From the NCBI GenBank assembly GCA_037129925.1, contig JBAXTZ010000011.1:19583-83582 (forward strand): a stretch of 64,000 nt of DNA, read 5' to 3'. Below are positions 1 through 8,332 of this stretch, piece by piece. The translations under genes were made by a program, and so were the position numbers. The notes under the pieces are model-generated. The model searched no databases and had not been told where the DNA came from. It was given only the letters and a program-made list of their open reading frames with translations. Within the stretch, counting starts at the first letter, position 1. Each line of letters starts with the position of its first letter. Origin of the DNA: JBAXTZ01 sp037129925 (GTDB taxonomy: Bacteria; Bacillota; Negativicutes; JBAXTZ01).

Positions 1-729
1 TTCGAGGAAATTGGCAGCCGTGCCGCTATACACCGGGGCGATACTCGAAACCATCCAGCCATTCCCGGCCGGGTCGACATAGGCATCGGTCCAGCGGGCT
101 TTTTTTTGCGGATTGTGATGGGCATCGGCTTCGTAATAAAAATTGAACGTCGGAATATCCATTTTTGGCGTATATTGCTCCAACACAGCGAAATACGGAT
201 AAATAATATTCAACGAATCAAAGCTGTTAAAATAAATCGCCACCGCCAGCGCCTCGGAATCCTTTATCGTTTTCATCGTATTCTGGGTACCGCTCAACCG
301 CGCGACTTTGGCGCGCTCGCGTGCGCCAACCGCTACAATCCCACTGTAAAAAACCGCCGCGCCATCGCCAGTTTTCCGGTCGCGCAACGAATAGTAGCTG
401 CCGGTCGGTGAATAGCCAAACCGCTCGCGATCTTCGTCTGCCAATAGCGGTGGTTCGGAAAGCGCCTTTGCTACTTGGTTGCGATATGCAACAGTCGCAG
501 TTTCTACCCCGGCCAGCTGACCGGTAATTTCTTCGGTTTCCATCGTGGCAATGCGGGTCAGCTCCGCAGTCGCGCTGCTCTTCACCGCTTCAATATTTTT
601 AGCGGTACTCCAGTAGTTCGAAGCAAAATAAATTCCGATAAAAATCAGTTCAATGGTTAGTATTGGCACTAGCGTGTTCTTCCAATAGGATTTCCAAAGC
701 CATTCAAAAAACGATTTTTGTTTCTGCAC
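1..729 (-). CDS. Cache-type membrane sensor protein, C-terminus beyond window
   Basis: The frame stays open from a GTG at 729 (AGAAGGAG seven bases upstream) to the window edge, so only the N-terminal 243 residues are seen. They show a membrane segment at about residues 20-40 (VPILTIELIFIGIYFA) followed by a long extracytoplasmic part ending in DPAGNGWMVSSIAPVY, which resembles the dCache/PAS-like ligand domains of chemoreceptors and sensor kinases. The output domain (MCP, GGDEF or kinase) lies outside the window. The gene begins 39 bases after the hybrid kinase stop on the same strand, so it is probably co-transcribed with the kinase and the diguanylate cyclase and may be their membrane input. 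Confidence 0.7.
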   Translation of the reverse strand, partial: MQKQKSFFEWLWKSYWKNTLVPILTIELIFIGIYFASNYWSTAKNIEAVKSSATAELTRIATMETEEITGQLAGVETATVAYRNQVAKALSEPPLLADEDRERFGYSPTGSYYSLRDRKTGDGAAVFYSGIVAVGARERAKVARLSGTQNTMKTIKDSEALAVAIYFNSFDSLNIIYPYFAVLEQYTPKMDIPTFNFYYEADAHHNPQKKARWTDAYVDPAGNGWMVSSIAPVYSGTAANFLE

Positions 730-768
730 GCCAGCGCTCCTTCTAGTTTCGGTTGAAACTTGACAAAC

Positions 769-3700
769 TCAACGGCTATATGCGCCAATCAGCTCAAATA
801 GCGCGTCGAAATTTAGCGGCTTGCTGATATAATCATCCATGCCCGCGGCAAGACATTTCTCACGGTCGCCCTCCATGGCGTTAGCCGTCATAGCGATAAT
901 GACAGTGTGTTTCTCGTCGCCCTCGTGGGCGCGGATTTTGCCAGTGCTTTCATAGCCATCGACTCCTGGCATCAGGCAATCCATAAATACAATGTCATAA
1001 TCTTTGGACATTACTGCCTGATAGGCTTCTTCACCATCTGCCGCCAAGTCGCAGTACAATGCCCGCGATTTTAGCATCGCGGCAACAAGTTTGCGGTTGA
1101 TAAAGTTATCATCCACCAACAATATTTTCGGTTTCAACGCCGCGTTGGTTTCGGAAATAATTTGCTTGGTTACGACCGGTTGCCGCTCAACGGCATTGGT
1201 CAGCCCGGACACAATAGCCAGACAATCCAGCAAATCATCCCGGCGAACCGGTTTGCTAAGATAGCCGGAAAAGCCGCTGCCTTTAGCGGATTGGGCATTG
1301 CTTTTTTGAGTGGCCGAACTGAGCAAAATCAATTTAATGTCCTTGGCAAAAGGAATTGTTTTTAGCGTAGTTGCCAGTTCATAGCCGTCCATTCCCGGCA
1401 TCTTATAATCGATGATTGCTAAGTCGATTTTATTTATGGTATTGGCGTTACTTAATATCGTAGTAATCGCGGCACCGGCATCTTTGGCTTCAAACACCCG
1501 GCAATCAATCCCTTCGAGATATGCCCGGATAATCTTCCTGTTGGTCGGATTATCCTCAACTATCAAAATATTGGCTCCCGCCAATTTTTTGAAAATAAAT
1601 TCAACTTCCGATGTACGACTGGCAATCGCCAATCGTACTGAAAAATGAAATTTCGAACCTTCGCCAATAACGCTGTCCACGCCAATCGAGCCGTCCATCA
1701 GCTCGACTAATTCCTTGGCTATTGCCAGCCCCAAACCAGTTCCGCCGTATTGCCGGGTTGTCGAATTATCCGCCTGGGTAAAAGACTGGAACAACTTCGG
1801 CAGCGCTTCATCGCTAATCCCGATACCGGTATCGGTGATTTCGAACTTCAACACCGCAATGTCGCCGGTTTCCTCGCTACAATCAACAGTTAAAGATATT
1901 TCCCCTCGCTCAGTAAACTTAACGGCGTTGCTCAACAGATTGTTTAAAATCTGTCGGAGCCGGGACCGATCACCGACAACCTCTTCTGGAACGCTGGCTT
2001 TTATCCAGGTATGCAGTTCAATGTTTTTTTCATTGGCGCGTGGCGCTATAAGCGAGACTGAATCTTCAATCGCCGTTCGAATTTTAAAGGTGTTATTTTC
2101 CAAAGTCAGCTTTCCAGCCTCAATCTTCGAAAAATCCAAAATGTCGTCGATCAGATACAGTAGTAACTCCGATGCCGACTTAGCTTCGTTAATAAACCCC
2201 TGTTGCTCTGAGGACAGGTTAGTGGTGTGCAGCAAGTCTAAAAAACCCATAATCCCGTTCATCGGCGTGCGAATTTCATGAGACATATTTGCCAAAAACA
2301 GATTTTTGGAGATGCTTGCGGCTTTGGCCTGCTCGGCAAGCTCCCGCGCCTGTCCGACCGCCACTTCCAAACGCTGGTTCGCTGCCTGGGTTTCCTGTTC
2401 AGCTCGTTTTTGCGCGGTAATGTCCCAATTTGTGCCAACCAACCGCAGTGGTTGCCCGGAGTCCGAGTATTGCACTTTTGCCAGCGCCCGAATGTTGTGA
2501 ACCGTACCATCCTGCCAGCAAACCCGGAATTCGGTATCAAACTCCTTTTTACCGGCGATGGCCTGCTGAATTTCGGCATTACCGCGCTCGACATCGTCTG
2601 GATGCACGCCGTTTAGCCATGCATCATAGGCATGACTAAAACTGTTTTTATCGGCGCCGTACAACGCGAACATCTGCTCGTCCCACACTAACCGATTGTT
2701 GACAATATCATAATCCCACACTCCGACACCGCCGGCTTGAACTGCCAACGCCAATCGTGCCGATAATTGTTTGAGTTCACTTTCTGCCTGTTTTATCGCG
2801 CTGATATCGGTCATAACCGTCAAGAGCGATTTTTCAATTTGATTATCAATTACTTCACCGGAAAACAAGCCATCGATAAGTTGACCGTTCTTTTTTCTTG
2901 CTGTCAATTCGACGTTGGTTATTTTACCAATTTCTTGAAGCTGTGTTGCAACTTGCAGTTGTTGATCGTCATCGGCAAACAGATCGAGTTCCTGACTGGT
3001 TTTTCCAATAATCTCGGCGCGGGAAAAACCCATGGTGTCTAAAAACGCCGCGTTAACCTCGACAAATTTATGGTCTGATACACTGCTGACAGCCATTAAC
3101 GCCGGATTATTGTCAAAAAGTTTGTGAAACTTATCGAGCGCCGCCTGCTGAACGGTCAAATCTTTGGAAACTCCGAAAATGCAGGGCTTCCCGCCCCAAG
3201 AGCCAAACCAGACATGGGTTTCCACCGGCAACAGCGTTCCGTCTTTCTTGGCTAACGGCAACGGGCAGGATGCGCGCAACCCGGCAAACATCTCGGAAAA
3301 TATCTGCTCAGCTTCAGCGCGTTTTTCCAGCGGATGCACTTCGAGAACGTGCATACCGTTCAACTCAAGCGCTGAATACCCAAGTTTGCGGGTCACAGCC
3401 GCGTTGCTATGGAAAATTTCGCCTTGCTGATTGGCAACAAAAATCAAATCGTCCATGCTCTCAAAGAACATCCGAAAATTAGTTTCACTCTCGCTTAATT
3501 GGGCGGCAATATTTTTTTGCGCGGTAATATCCCGGCTAATCCCCAGTATTCCGAGCAAATTACCCTCAGCGTCCCAAATAGGGGTTTTTCGGGTGTCAGT
3601 GAGAATTTTCTGCCCATCCGGGTTGGTAACCCAGACTTCGTTTCGAACCGGTAACTGCTGCTCCAAAATTTCCCGGTCTTGCTGACGGAAATGCTCGGCC

Positions 3701-3888
3701 GTTTCCTGGCTAAAAAAATCAAAGTCGGTTTTGCCGACCACGTCGTCCTTGTTCAGGTTTTTAAATTCGGCAAACGCCTTATTGCAACCGACATAAACAC
3801 TCTCAGTGTTTTTTACAAAAACGGTGTCCGGTATTGAATCGAGTAATGAAACGATTAGACCGATTTGAAGCGCCTTATCATCATTCAT
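769..3888 (-). CDS. soluble hybrid sensor histidine kinase, four PAS domains and two receivers
   Basis: A 1039-residue hybrid kinase without any membrane segment, so cytosolic. PAS domains lie at about residues 10-125, 130-250, 255-365 and 375-495, then a coiled coil and HisKA with the phospho-accepting histidine H537 (SHEIRTPMNG). The ATPase domain shows NLLSNAVKFT (about 650), DTGIGI (686) and GGTGLGLAI (715). Two receiver domains follow, with phospho-acceptor aspartates D827 (IIDYKMPGMDG) and D970 (FMDCLMPGVDG), each with a conserved lysine (SKP). No Hpt domain is present, so final phosphotransfer probably goes through a separate protein. It lies 38 bases after the REC-GGDEF gene and before a Cache sensor, which suggests one signalling operon. 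The sensed signal is not evident from sequence. Confidence 0.95.
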   Translation of the reverse strand: MNDDKALQIGLIVSLLDSIPDTVFVKNTESVYVGCNKAFAEFKNLNKDDVVGKTDFDFFSQETAEHFRQQDREILEQQLPVRNEVWVTNPDGQKILTDTRKTPIWDAEGNLLGILGISRDITAQKNIAAQLSESETNFRMFFESMDDLIFVANQQGEIFHSNAAVTRKLGYSALELNGMHVLEVHPLEKRAEAEQIFSEMFAGLRASCPLPLAKKDGTLLPVETHVWFGSWGGKPCIFGVSKDLTVQQAALDKFHKLFDNNPALMAVSSVSDHKFVEVNAAFLDTMGFSRAEIIGKTSQELDLFADDDQQLQVATQLQEIGKITNVELTARKKNGQLIDGLFSGEVIDNQIEKSLLTVMTDISAIKQAESELKQLSARLALAVQAGGVGVWDYDIVNNRLVWDEQMFALYGADKNSFSHAYDAWLNGVHPDDVERGNAEIQQAIAGKKEFDTEFRVCWQDGTVHNIRALAKVQYSDSGQPLRLVGTNWDITAQKRAEQETQAANQRLEVAVGQARELAEQAKAASISKNLFLANMSHEIRTPMNGIMGFLDLLHTTNLSSEQQGFINEAKSASELLLYLIDDILDFSKIEAGKLTLENNTFKIRTAIEDSVSLIAPRANEKNIELHTWIKASVPEEVVGDRSRLRQILNNLLSNAVKFTERGEISLTVDCSEETGDIAVLKFEITDTGIGISDEALPKLFQSFTQADNSTTRQYGGTGLGLAIAKELVELMDGSIGVDSVIGEGSKFHFSVRLAIASRTSEVEFIFKKLAGANILIVEDNPTNRKIIRAYLEGIDCRVFEAKDAGAAITTILSNANTINKIDLAIIDYKMPGMDGYELATTLKTIPFAKDIKLILLSSATQKSNAQSAKGSGFSGYLSKPVRRDDLLDCLAIVSGLTNAVERQPVVTKQIISETNAALKPKILLVDDNFINRKLVAAMLKSRALYCDLAADGEEAYQAVMSKDYDIVFMDCLMPGVDGYESTGKIRAHEGDEKHTVIIAMTANAMEGDREKCLAAGMDDYISKPLNFDALFELIGAYSR

Positions 3889-3926
3889 AAAACTTTGTAC
3901 TCCTGCTGAGTTTACCGGCAGTATTA

Positions 3927-4844
3927 TTACAACTTGATTCCGGCAACCTGATTCCGTCCTTGGGATTTGGCGCGGTACAACTCTTTGTCGGCTGCCAGAA
4001 TCATTCGCTCCACGATATTGTCGGAATAGTCGGTTTCGATTGATGCCACGCCTAAACTAATAGTGACGAAGTCATTAACCACCGAGGTTGCATGGGGAAT
4101 TTTGAGTGCGAGAATTTTTAGGCGCATCTGTTCGGCCAGTCGTAGCGCATCGGGATGTTTTACCCCGGGGAGGACACAGACAAACTCTTCGCCGCCATAG
4201 CGGGCTACCAAATCACTTTTTCGGCTGACAGTTGTAGCCAATGCCCGGGCCACGCGCACCAGGCAATCATCACCTTGATAATGTCCATAGCTGTCGTTGA
4301 AGTTTTTAAAATAGTCGATATCAATCATCACTAGCGCCAGCGGAAATGAATTGCGCACGGCAAATTCAACTGCTACCGCAATACTCTCATCAAATTTGCG
4401 GCGGTTGGCTACTCCGGTCAATCCATCCAGCTGCGACAGCTGTTCGAGAAAAATCCGTTGTTGATTTAGCTCGATATGTGTGGCTATTCGCGCCTTGACC
4501 ACTACACTGACGAATGGCTTTTTGATATAGTCAATTGCTCCGGCAGCAAAACCGGCAATTTCGTCTTGTGGTTTGTTTTGCCCGGATATGAAAATTACCG
4601 GGATTTGTTTTGTCAATGGTTCACTCTTTAGTAACCGGCAAGTGGTCATACCATCCATGTCCGGCATGATGACATCCAGCAATATCAAATCCGGCGGTCG
4701 CTCCGACCGGGCGATGACCAGTGCCGCCGCACCATCATTTGCGACACTAATCTGATAATCGCCGGTCAACATCGCGGTCAATGTCCGAGTGATGATTGGA
4801 TCATCATCTACAATCAAAATACTGGCTTTGGTGTTTGTATTCAT
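3927..4844 (-). CDS. response regulator with diguanylate cyclase (REC-GGDEF)
   Basis: The protein has 305 residues. The N-terminal receiver has acidic residues at 13-14, phospho-acceptor D57 (LILLDVIMPDMDG) and lysine K108/K109 (IKKP). The C-terminal GGDEF domain carries the active-site signature GGEEF (217-221) and an upstream RKSD (208-211), spaced five residues from GGEEF as in the inhibitory I-site that binds cyclic di-GMP. It should therefore make c-di-GMP from GTP under phosphorylation control and be product-inhibited. It is the first gene of the cassette with the hybrid kinase, its likely partner. Confidence 0.95.
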   Translation of the reverse strand: MNTNTKASILIVDDDPIITRTLTAMLTGDYQISVANDGAAALVIARSERPPDLILLDVIMPDMDGMTTCRLLKSEPLTKQIPVIFISGQNKPQDEIAGFAAGAIDYIKKPFVSVVVKARIATHIELNQQRIFLEQLSQLDGLTGVANRRKFDESIAVAVEFAVRNSFPLALVMIDIDYFKNFNDSYGHYQGDDCLVRVARALATTVSRKSDLVARYGGEEFVCVLPGVKHPDALRLAEQMRLKILALKIPHATSVVNDFVTISLGVASIETDYSDNIVERMILAADKELYRAKSQGRNQVAGIKL

Positions 4845-4868
4845 CGCCCCGCTCCCTTTTGATATCCG

Positions 4869-5345
4869 CTATTGCAGTTGCTTAAGTTCGGCGCTTATTT
4901 TCCCCTGCTCATCGATAGCGAGTACGGCATAACCGCCGCCCTCCCAAGGCATCGCCGCGCCGGGGTTGATTAAAATCACACTGTCGATATATTCAATCGT
5001 CGCTTCATGAGTATGGCCAAAAACCACGATATTCGCACCCAATCGCTTGCCTTCGGCAGCAATCGTCTTCAAATCCCACTTAACCCGCTGATGATGTCCG
5101 TGCGTCAGCCAAATAGTCAATCCGGCGGCATCGAACAACAATTCTTCGGGGTACTCGTTACCAAAATAAACATCGTTATTACCGGCAACCATCTTGACCG
5201 GCGCCAAGCTTTTTTTCGTCAAATACTCGCCGTCCCGGGTATAATCGCCGGCATGCAACCACATATCGACAACAGGTTCCGCCTTTAATGCTTTGTCAAT
5301 AGCTTTCTTGTTGCCATGGGTATCACTGATGATTCCAATCTTCAT
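4869..5345 (-). CDS. YfcE/MJ0936-type metallophosphoesterase
   Basis: A calcineurin-like phosphoesterase of 158 residues with the metal-binding motifs D-x-H (ISDTHGN), GD (LHAGDYTRDG), GNND (VAGNNDVYFG), GH (WLTHGHH) and GHTH (VVFGHTH). Family members hydrolyse phosphodiesters with Mn or Ni, but the physiological substrate is usually unknown. The ATG at 5345 is preferred because the family starts at MKIGIISDTHG; a GTG two codons upstream is possible. It follows rdgB on the same strand after a heptamer-repeat spacer, so the two may be transcribed together. Confidence 0.9.
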   Translation of the reverse strand: MKIGIISDTHGNKKAIDKALKAEPVVDMWLHAGDYTRDGEYLTKKSLAPVKMVAGNNDVYFGNEYPEELLFDAAGLTIWLTHGHHQRVKWDLKTIAAEGKRLGANIVVFGHTHEATIEYIDSVILINPGAAMPWEGGGYAVLAIDEQGKISAELKQLQ

Positions 5346-5351
5346 AAGCAC

Positions 5352-5430
5352 CGCCTTAGGAGTTCTGAGTTCAGAGTCAATAGTTCAGAGTTCGGAGTTC
5401 AATTCAGGACTCATAACTCAGGACTCTTGA
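5352..5430. repeat. degenerate heptamer repeat array, intergenic
   Basis: The gap between rdgB and the phosphoesterase gene is made almost entirely of seven-base words such as GAGTTCT, GAGTTCA, GAGTTCG, ACTCATA, ACTCAGG, running with a seven-base period. It resembles two other heptamer arrays in the window (19566-19675 and 23136-23216). No ORF or stem-loop is evident in it. Confidence 0.7.
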
Positions 5431-6027
5431 CTAACAATTCACTAGTTGTCCCACAATCCCCCGTAGCGCCTTGCCACGATGACTGATTAAGTTTTTTTCC
5501 GACATTGACAGTTCCGCCATACCTTGGTTGGCATCGAGCGAAAAGAACAACGGGTCATAGCCAAAGCCGTCCGCGCCGCGTTGTTCGCGCATAATCAGTC
5601 CTTCGCAAGCGCCCTCGGCGGCAATATATTTTTCATCAATATTCATAATAACCATCGCGCAGCAAAACCGCGCTGTGCGTGCAATTTCCGGAACATCCGT
5701 CAATTCCCGCAACAATTTGGCGTTCCGCTCGGCAGTAGTGGCGTCGTCGCCGGCATAACGCGCCGACAGCACCCCGGGTGCGCCATTTAACGCATCAACT
5801 TCCAGTCCGCTGTCATCTGCCAAACAAGGCTTTCCGGTTGCCCGCATATAATAACCGGCCTTAAGTAGCGCGTTATCCAAAAAAGTCGCGCCGTCTTCGA
5901 CCGGTTCAGGAATGTCGCCGCACTCATCGAGCGAAATTACCCGGATTCCGGTTGCACCGAGCGCGGCTTCGATTTCTCTAATTTTACCGTGATTTTTCGT
6001 CGCGACGACTAGCTGGTTAATATTCAT
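5431..6027 (-). CDS. rdgB: XTP/dITP pyrophosphatase (RdgB/HAM1 family)
   Basis: The protein has 198 residues, the usual family length. It hydrolyses non-canonical purine triphosphates (XTP, dITP, ITP) to monophosphates to keep them out of nucleic acids. Family motifs are visible: VATKNHGKIREI near the N-terminus, CLADDSGLEVDALNGAPGV in the middle with the catalytic acidic residues, FGYDPLFF and SHRGKAL near the C-terminus. It lies downstream of rph, from which it is separated by a GC-rich double hairpin; rph-rdgB-yfcE-type phosphoesterase is a frequent order in Firmicutes. Confidence 0.95.
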   Translation of the reverse strand: MNINQLVVATKNHGKIREIEAALGATGIRVISLDECGDIPEPVEDGATFLDNALLKAGYYMRATGKPCLADDSGLEVDALNGAPGVLSARYAGDDATTAERNAKLLRELTDVPEIARTARFCCAMVIMNIDEKYIAAEGACEGLIMREQRGADGFGYDPLFFSLDANQGMAELSMSEKNLISHRGKALRGIVGQLVNC

Positions 6028-6087
6028 GGCTACCTCGGTTTTTGAGAATTCGGTTATAAGCTGTCAGATGTCGATATACGACGAAAA

Positions 6088-6150
6088 TGGGCGGGGGAAC
6101 CCCGCCCCTACGGGTTTCGACGACGGGTAGGGGCGCGGTTCCCGCGCCCT
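6088..6150. repeat. GC-rich double-hairpin element
   Basis: Two adjacent GC-rich inverted repeats, about 6090-6108 (GGGCGGGGG/CCCCGCCC type) and 6130-6149 (GGGGCGCGG/CCGCGCCC type), separated by a short spacer. The pair starts from related words and looks like a REP-like palindromic repeat. It sits between rph and rdgB and may act on RNA stability or partial termination. Confidence 0.6.
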
Positions 6151-6156
6151 TCTTCG

Positions 6157-6936
6157 TTAGTTGTTCCGTCCGACGTTCCAGACATCCTTGCCCAACAACG
6201 TCTTTTGCATATCAAATAACTGGTTGATACCCTGTTCGCCGATATCGAGCATTTGATCTAATTGGGCACGGTCAAACGGCCCGGTTTCGCCGGTTCCTTG
6301 CACTTCGACGAATTTACCCGACCCGGTCATGACGATATTCATGTCTACTGTTGCGCTCGAGTCTTCTTCGTAGCACAAATCGAGCAGTACCTCGTTGTTG
6401 CGAATACCGACGCTGATTGCCGCCAAAAAATCGGTCACCGGAAACGGCTTGTCGGTGTCGGTATATAAGGTCTTGGCAGCATCTACCAATGCGATAAAGG
6501 CGCCGGTAATCGCCGCCGTCCGCGTGCCGCCATCGGCTTGGATTACGTCACAGTCCAGCCAAATCGTCCGCTCGCCAAAGGCTTTGAGATTGACAACATT
6601 TCTTAGCGCCCTGCCGATTAGTCGCTGGATTTCATGGGTGCGTCCGGTTAACTTGCCTTTGATTGACTCCCGTTGCACCCGGTCTTTTGTCGAGCGCGGC
6701 AACAATGAATATTCAGCGGTTATCCAGCCCTGGCCTTTGCCTTTTAACCACTGCGGCACCCGGTCTTCAATGGTCGCGGTGCAGATAACCTTGGTATCGC
6801 CAAATTCAATTAACACCGAGCCTTCGGCGTGTTTGATGTAATTGCGGGTGACTTTTACCGCTCGCAACTCATCGTTATCCCGACCATCCGGACGGGCGAT
6901 TTTCACCTTAAAATTCTTTAGTTTATCATTTATCAC
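6157..6936 (-). CDS. rph: ribonuclease PH
   Basis: Phosphorolytic 3'-5' exoribonuclease that trims tRNA precursors, 259 residues. The N-terminus shows RPDGRDNDELR and the chain continues with FGDTKVICTATIE, GWITAEYSLLPRST and QADGGTRTAAITGAF, all diagnostic for the family. The start is GTG at 6936, sharing one base with the stop of the upstream CofE-like gene (TAGTG), which implies translational coupling. This adds about ten N-terminal residues before the usual family start; the ribosome binding site is weak, as expected for a coupled gene. Confidence 0.96.
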   Translation of the reverse strand: MINDKLKNFKVKIARPDGRDNDELRAVKVTRNYIKHAEGSVLIEFGDTKVICTATIEDRVPQWLKGKGQGWITAEYSLLPRSTKDRVQRESIKGKLTGRTHEIQRLIGRALRNVVNLKAFGERTIWLDCDVIQADGGTRTAAITGAFIALVDAAKTLYTDTDKPFPVTDFLAAISVGIRNNEVLLDLCYEEDSSATVDMNIVMTGSGKFVEVQGTGETGPFDRAQLDQMLDIGEQGINQLFDMQKTLLGKDVWNVGRNN

Positions 6937-7604
6937 TATACACTCTGTCCCTTATGCTCAGCCATTGCCTGACGGAAGTTTTTTACGATACAAATCGGGC
7001 GTTTTTGGTTGCCGTTGCCAAATGGATTGTCAATTAGCAATTTTGATAATACCGCGTTATCAATGCCATCAGTCGAAGCTACAATCAGCGCCCGCTTCAA
7101 ATCGTTGACATCGGCGATAGCCACGCCAAAGCAATTTAGCTTGGCATGAATCCGGGCGACTTCCTGTTTTGGCTTGTGCGGACCGTAGACAATGTATTTG
7201 TCAAACGGCGGACAAGTTCCGGAAACGTCATCAATCAATCGCGCTTGATCCCCGGCCAGCCGGTAGAACAACCCGCGAATGCCAAATAATTTGCCAACCA
7301 TTCCGATGAGCAGTGCAAACGCCACCCGCCATTGCCCTTCAGCCAGCATACAGGCCTGCATACCATAGATACCGGCGAGGCTACCCTCTTTTGCAATAAA
7401 GCGATTGAGCAACCGGGCCAATGTTCCCGGTCGAATGTCTTCGTAGCGCAACACCTTTCCCTGGGTAATTGCAACTACACTCTCGGCCACCGTAATAATG
7501 TCATCCGGTCCTAAATCTTTGCCGCATTGTTGCATGATATCGGCAATATCATCCTTGGGTGTCAAAATTCTTGTCTCGACCGGAATTATTTCTACTTTAC
7601 TCAT
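6936..7604 (-). CDS. CofE-like (coenzyme F420-0:L-glutamate ligase family) protein
   Basis: A 222-residue protein resembling the F420_ligase fold: VETRILTPKDDI at the N-terminus, then DDIITVAESVVAITQGKVL, LIDDVSGTCPPFDKYIVYGP and a C-terminal GVAIADVNDL...VASTDGIDN. Archaeal CofE adds glutamate to F420, but nothing in this window points to F420 synthesis, and firmicute relatives have no assigned role, so substrate and reaction are unknown. It overlaps its upstream neighbour by eight bases and rph by one, so the three genes form a coupled unit. Confidence 0.7.
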   Translation of the reverse strand: MSKVEIIPVETRILTPKDDIADIMQQCGKDLGPDDIITVAESVVAITQGKVLRYEDIRPGTLARLLNRFIAKEGSLAGIYGMQACMLAEGQWRVAFALLIGMVGKLFGIRGLFYRLAGDQARLIDDVSGTCPPFDKYIVYGPHKPKQEVARIHAKLNCFGVAIADVNDLKRALIVASTDGIDNAVLSKLLIDNPFGNGNQKRPICIVKNFRQAMAEHKGQSV

Positions 7605-8238
7605 TTTCAGTTGCCTCCTCAGCCGGAACTTCCTCTGCCGGGGCTTCGTCGAGCGCTTCTTTCAAAGCGGCTCGCAGCTCATCACTGCTAAACGTTAGAT
7701 AAGTGCGCGCATAATAATAATCGCTGCGTGAACAGGTTTTTTGGAAAATATCCAGCGGCAAATCCGGCATATCCGCGAGCGCCGACACGATGTCGCCGGT
7801 TTTTGCAACCAGCCGGATATCGATTACCACGTCTTCGCCTTCGCCAACATAGAATATTTTGGCATCCCAATATTTCTCGGTCCGCGGGTCACTCACCCGA
7901 TAGATATTGGTGTCAATTTCCAAAGCATCGTACTGCTCGCGTGGCAAGTAGTGCCGGGTGAATACATCGATGAGCGCGCCAAACTGCTTGCCATCGTTAA
8001 TAAACGGTAATCGACAGGACAACTCAATACCCTGGGCGCTGCCGCGAACTACTTTCAAGGGAGTGCGTTTGCTGATGTCAAAAGTAAAATGGCCTTCGCC
8101 TTGCCGCTTTACAAAATAATGATGTAGCAGGTATAGCACCAGTAATGCCAGCACTATATACAGAGCGGCTAACCTCCAGTTAGTGATTGCGCACCAGTTA
8201 GCCCAGCCACTCCAATTCGGGATTGTACAAATGGTCAT
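7597..8238 (-). CDS. membrane-anchored protein of unknown function
   Basis: A 213-residue protein not recognised. It has one membrane segment at about residues 24-43 (LAALYIVLALLVLYLLHHYF), then a basic stop-transfer stretch and a soluble domain of about 150 residues, ending in an alanine/glutamate-rich acidic tail (EAPAEEVPAEEATENE). The positive residues following the segment suggest the C-terminal domain is cytosolic. It overlaps the CofE-like gene by eight bases (ATGAGTAA), so both proteins are likely made in balance. A parS site lies just upstream of its start. Confidence 0.75.
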   Translation of the reverse strand: MTICTIPNWSGWANWCAITNWRLAALYIVLALLVLYLLHHYFVKRQGEGHFTFDISKRTPLKVVRGSAQGIELSCRLPFINDGKQFGALIDVFTRHYLPREQYDALEIDTNIYRVSDPRTEKYWDAKIFYVGEGEDVVIDIRLVAKTGDIVSALADMPDLPLDIFQKTCSRSDYYYARTYLTFSSDELRAALKEALDEAPAEEVPAEEATENE

Positions 8239-8274
8239 AATTGCTCCTTATCTCCGTAACCTTATTAAACGATG

Positions 8275-8308
8275 TTTAAAAAATGTTTCACGTGAAACAT
8301 TTTTTAAA
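8275..8308. promoter_or_regulatory. parS: parS chromosome-segregation site
   Basis: The 16-base core TGTTTCACGTGAAACA at 8284-8299 matches the bacterial parS consensus, which binds ParB and, through it, the SMC complex. It is embedded in a perfect 34-base palindrome (8275-8308) because of flanking A/T runs. It lies in the 94-base gap between the murI-like gene and the membrane-protein gene, both on the minus strand. The A/T-flanked palindrome could also work as a terminator for the upstream gene, but the exact core is too specific to be only that. Confidence 0.9.
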
Positions 8309-8332
8309 TGACCAAAAAGAAGTTCGCTCGTA

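Noticed and set aside
1715..2281. A 188-codon plus-strand ORF opposite the hybrid kinase
   Set aside because: It lies fully within the antisense strand of conserved HisKA/ATPase domains and has no recognisable motif or ribosome site.
5352..5430. Possible CRISPR array
   Set aside because: The repeats are seven bases long and degenerate, with no spacers of constant size and no cas genes.
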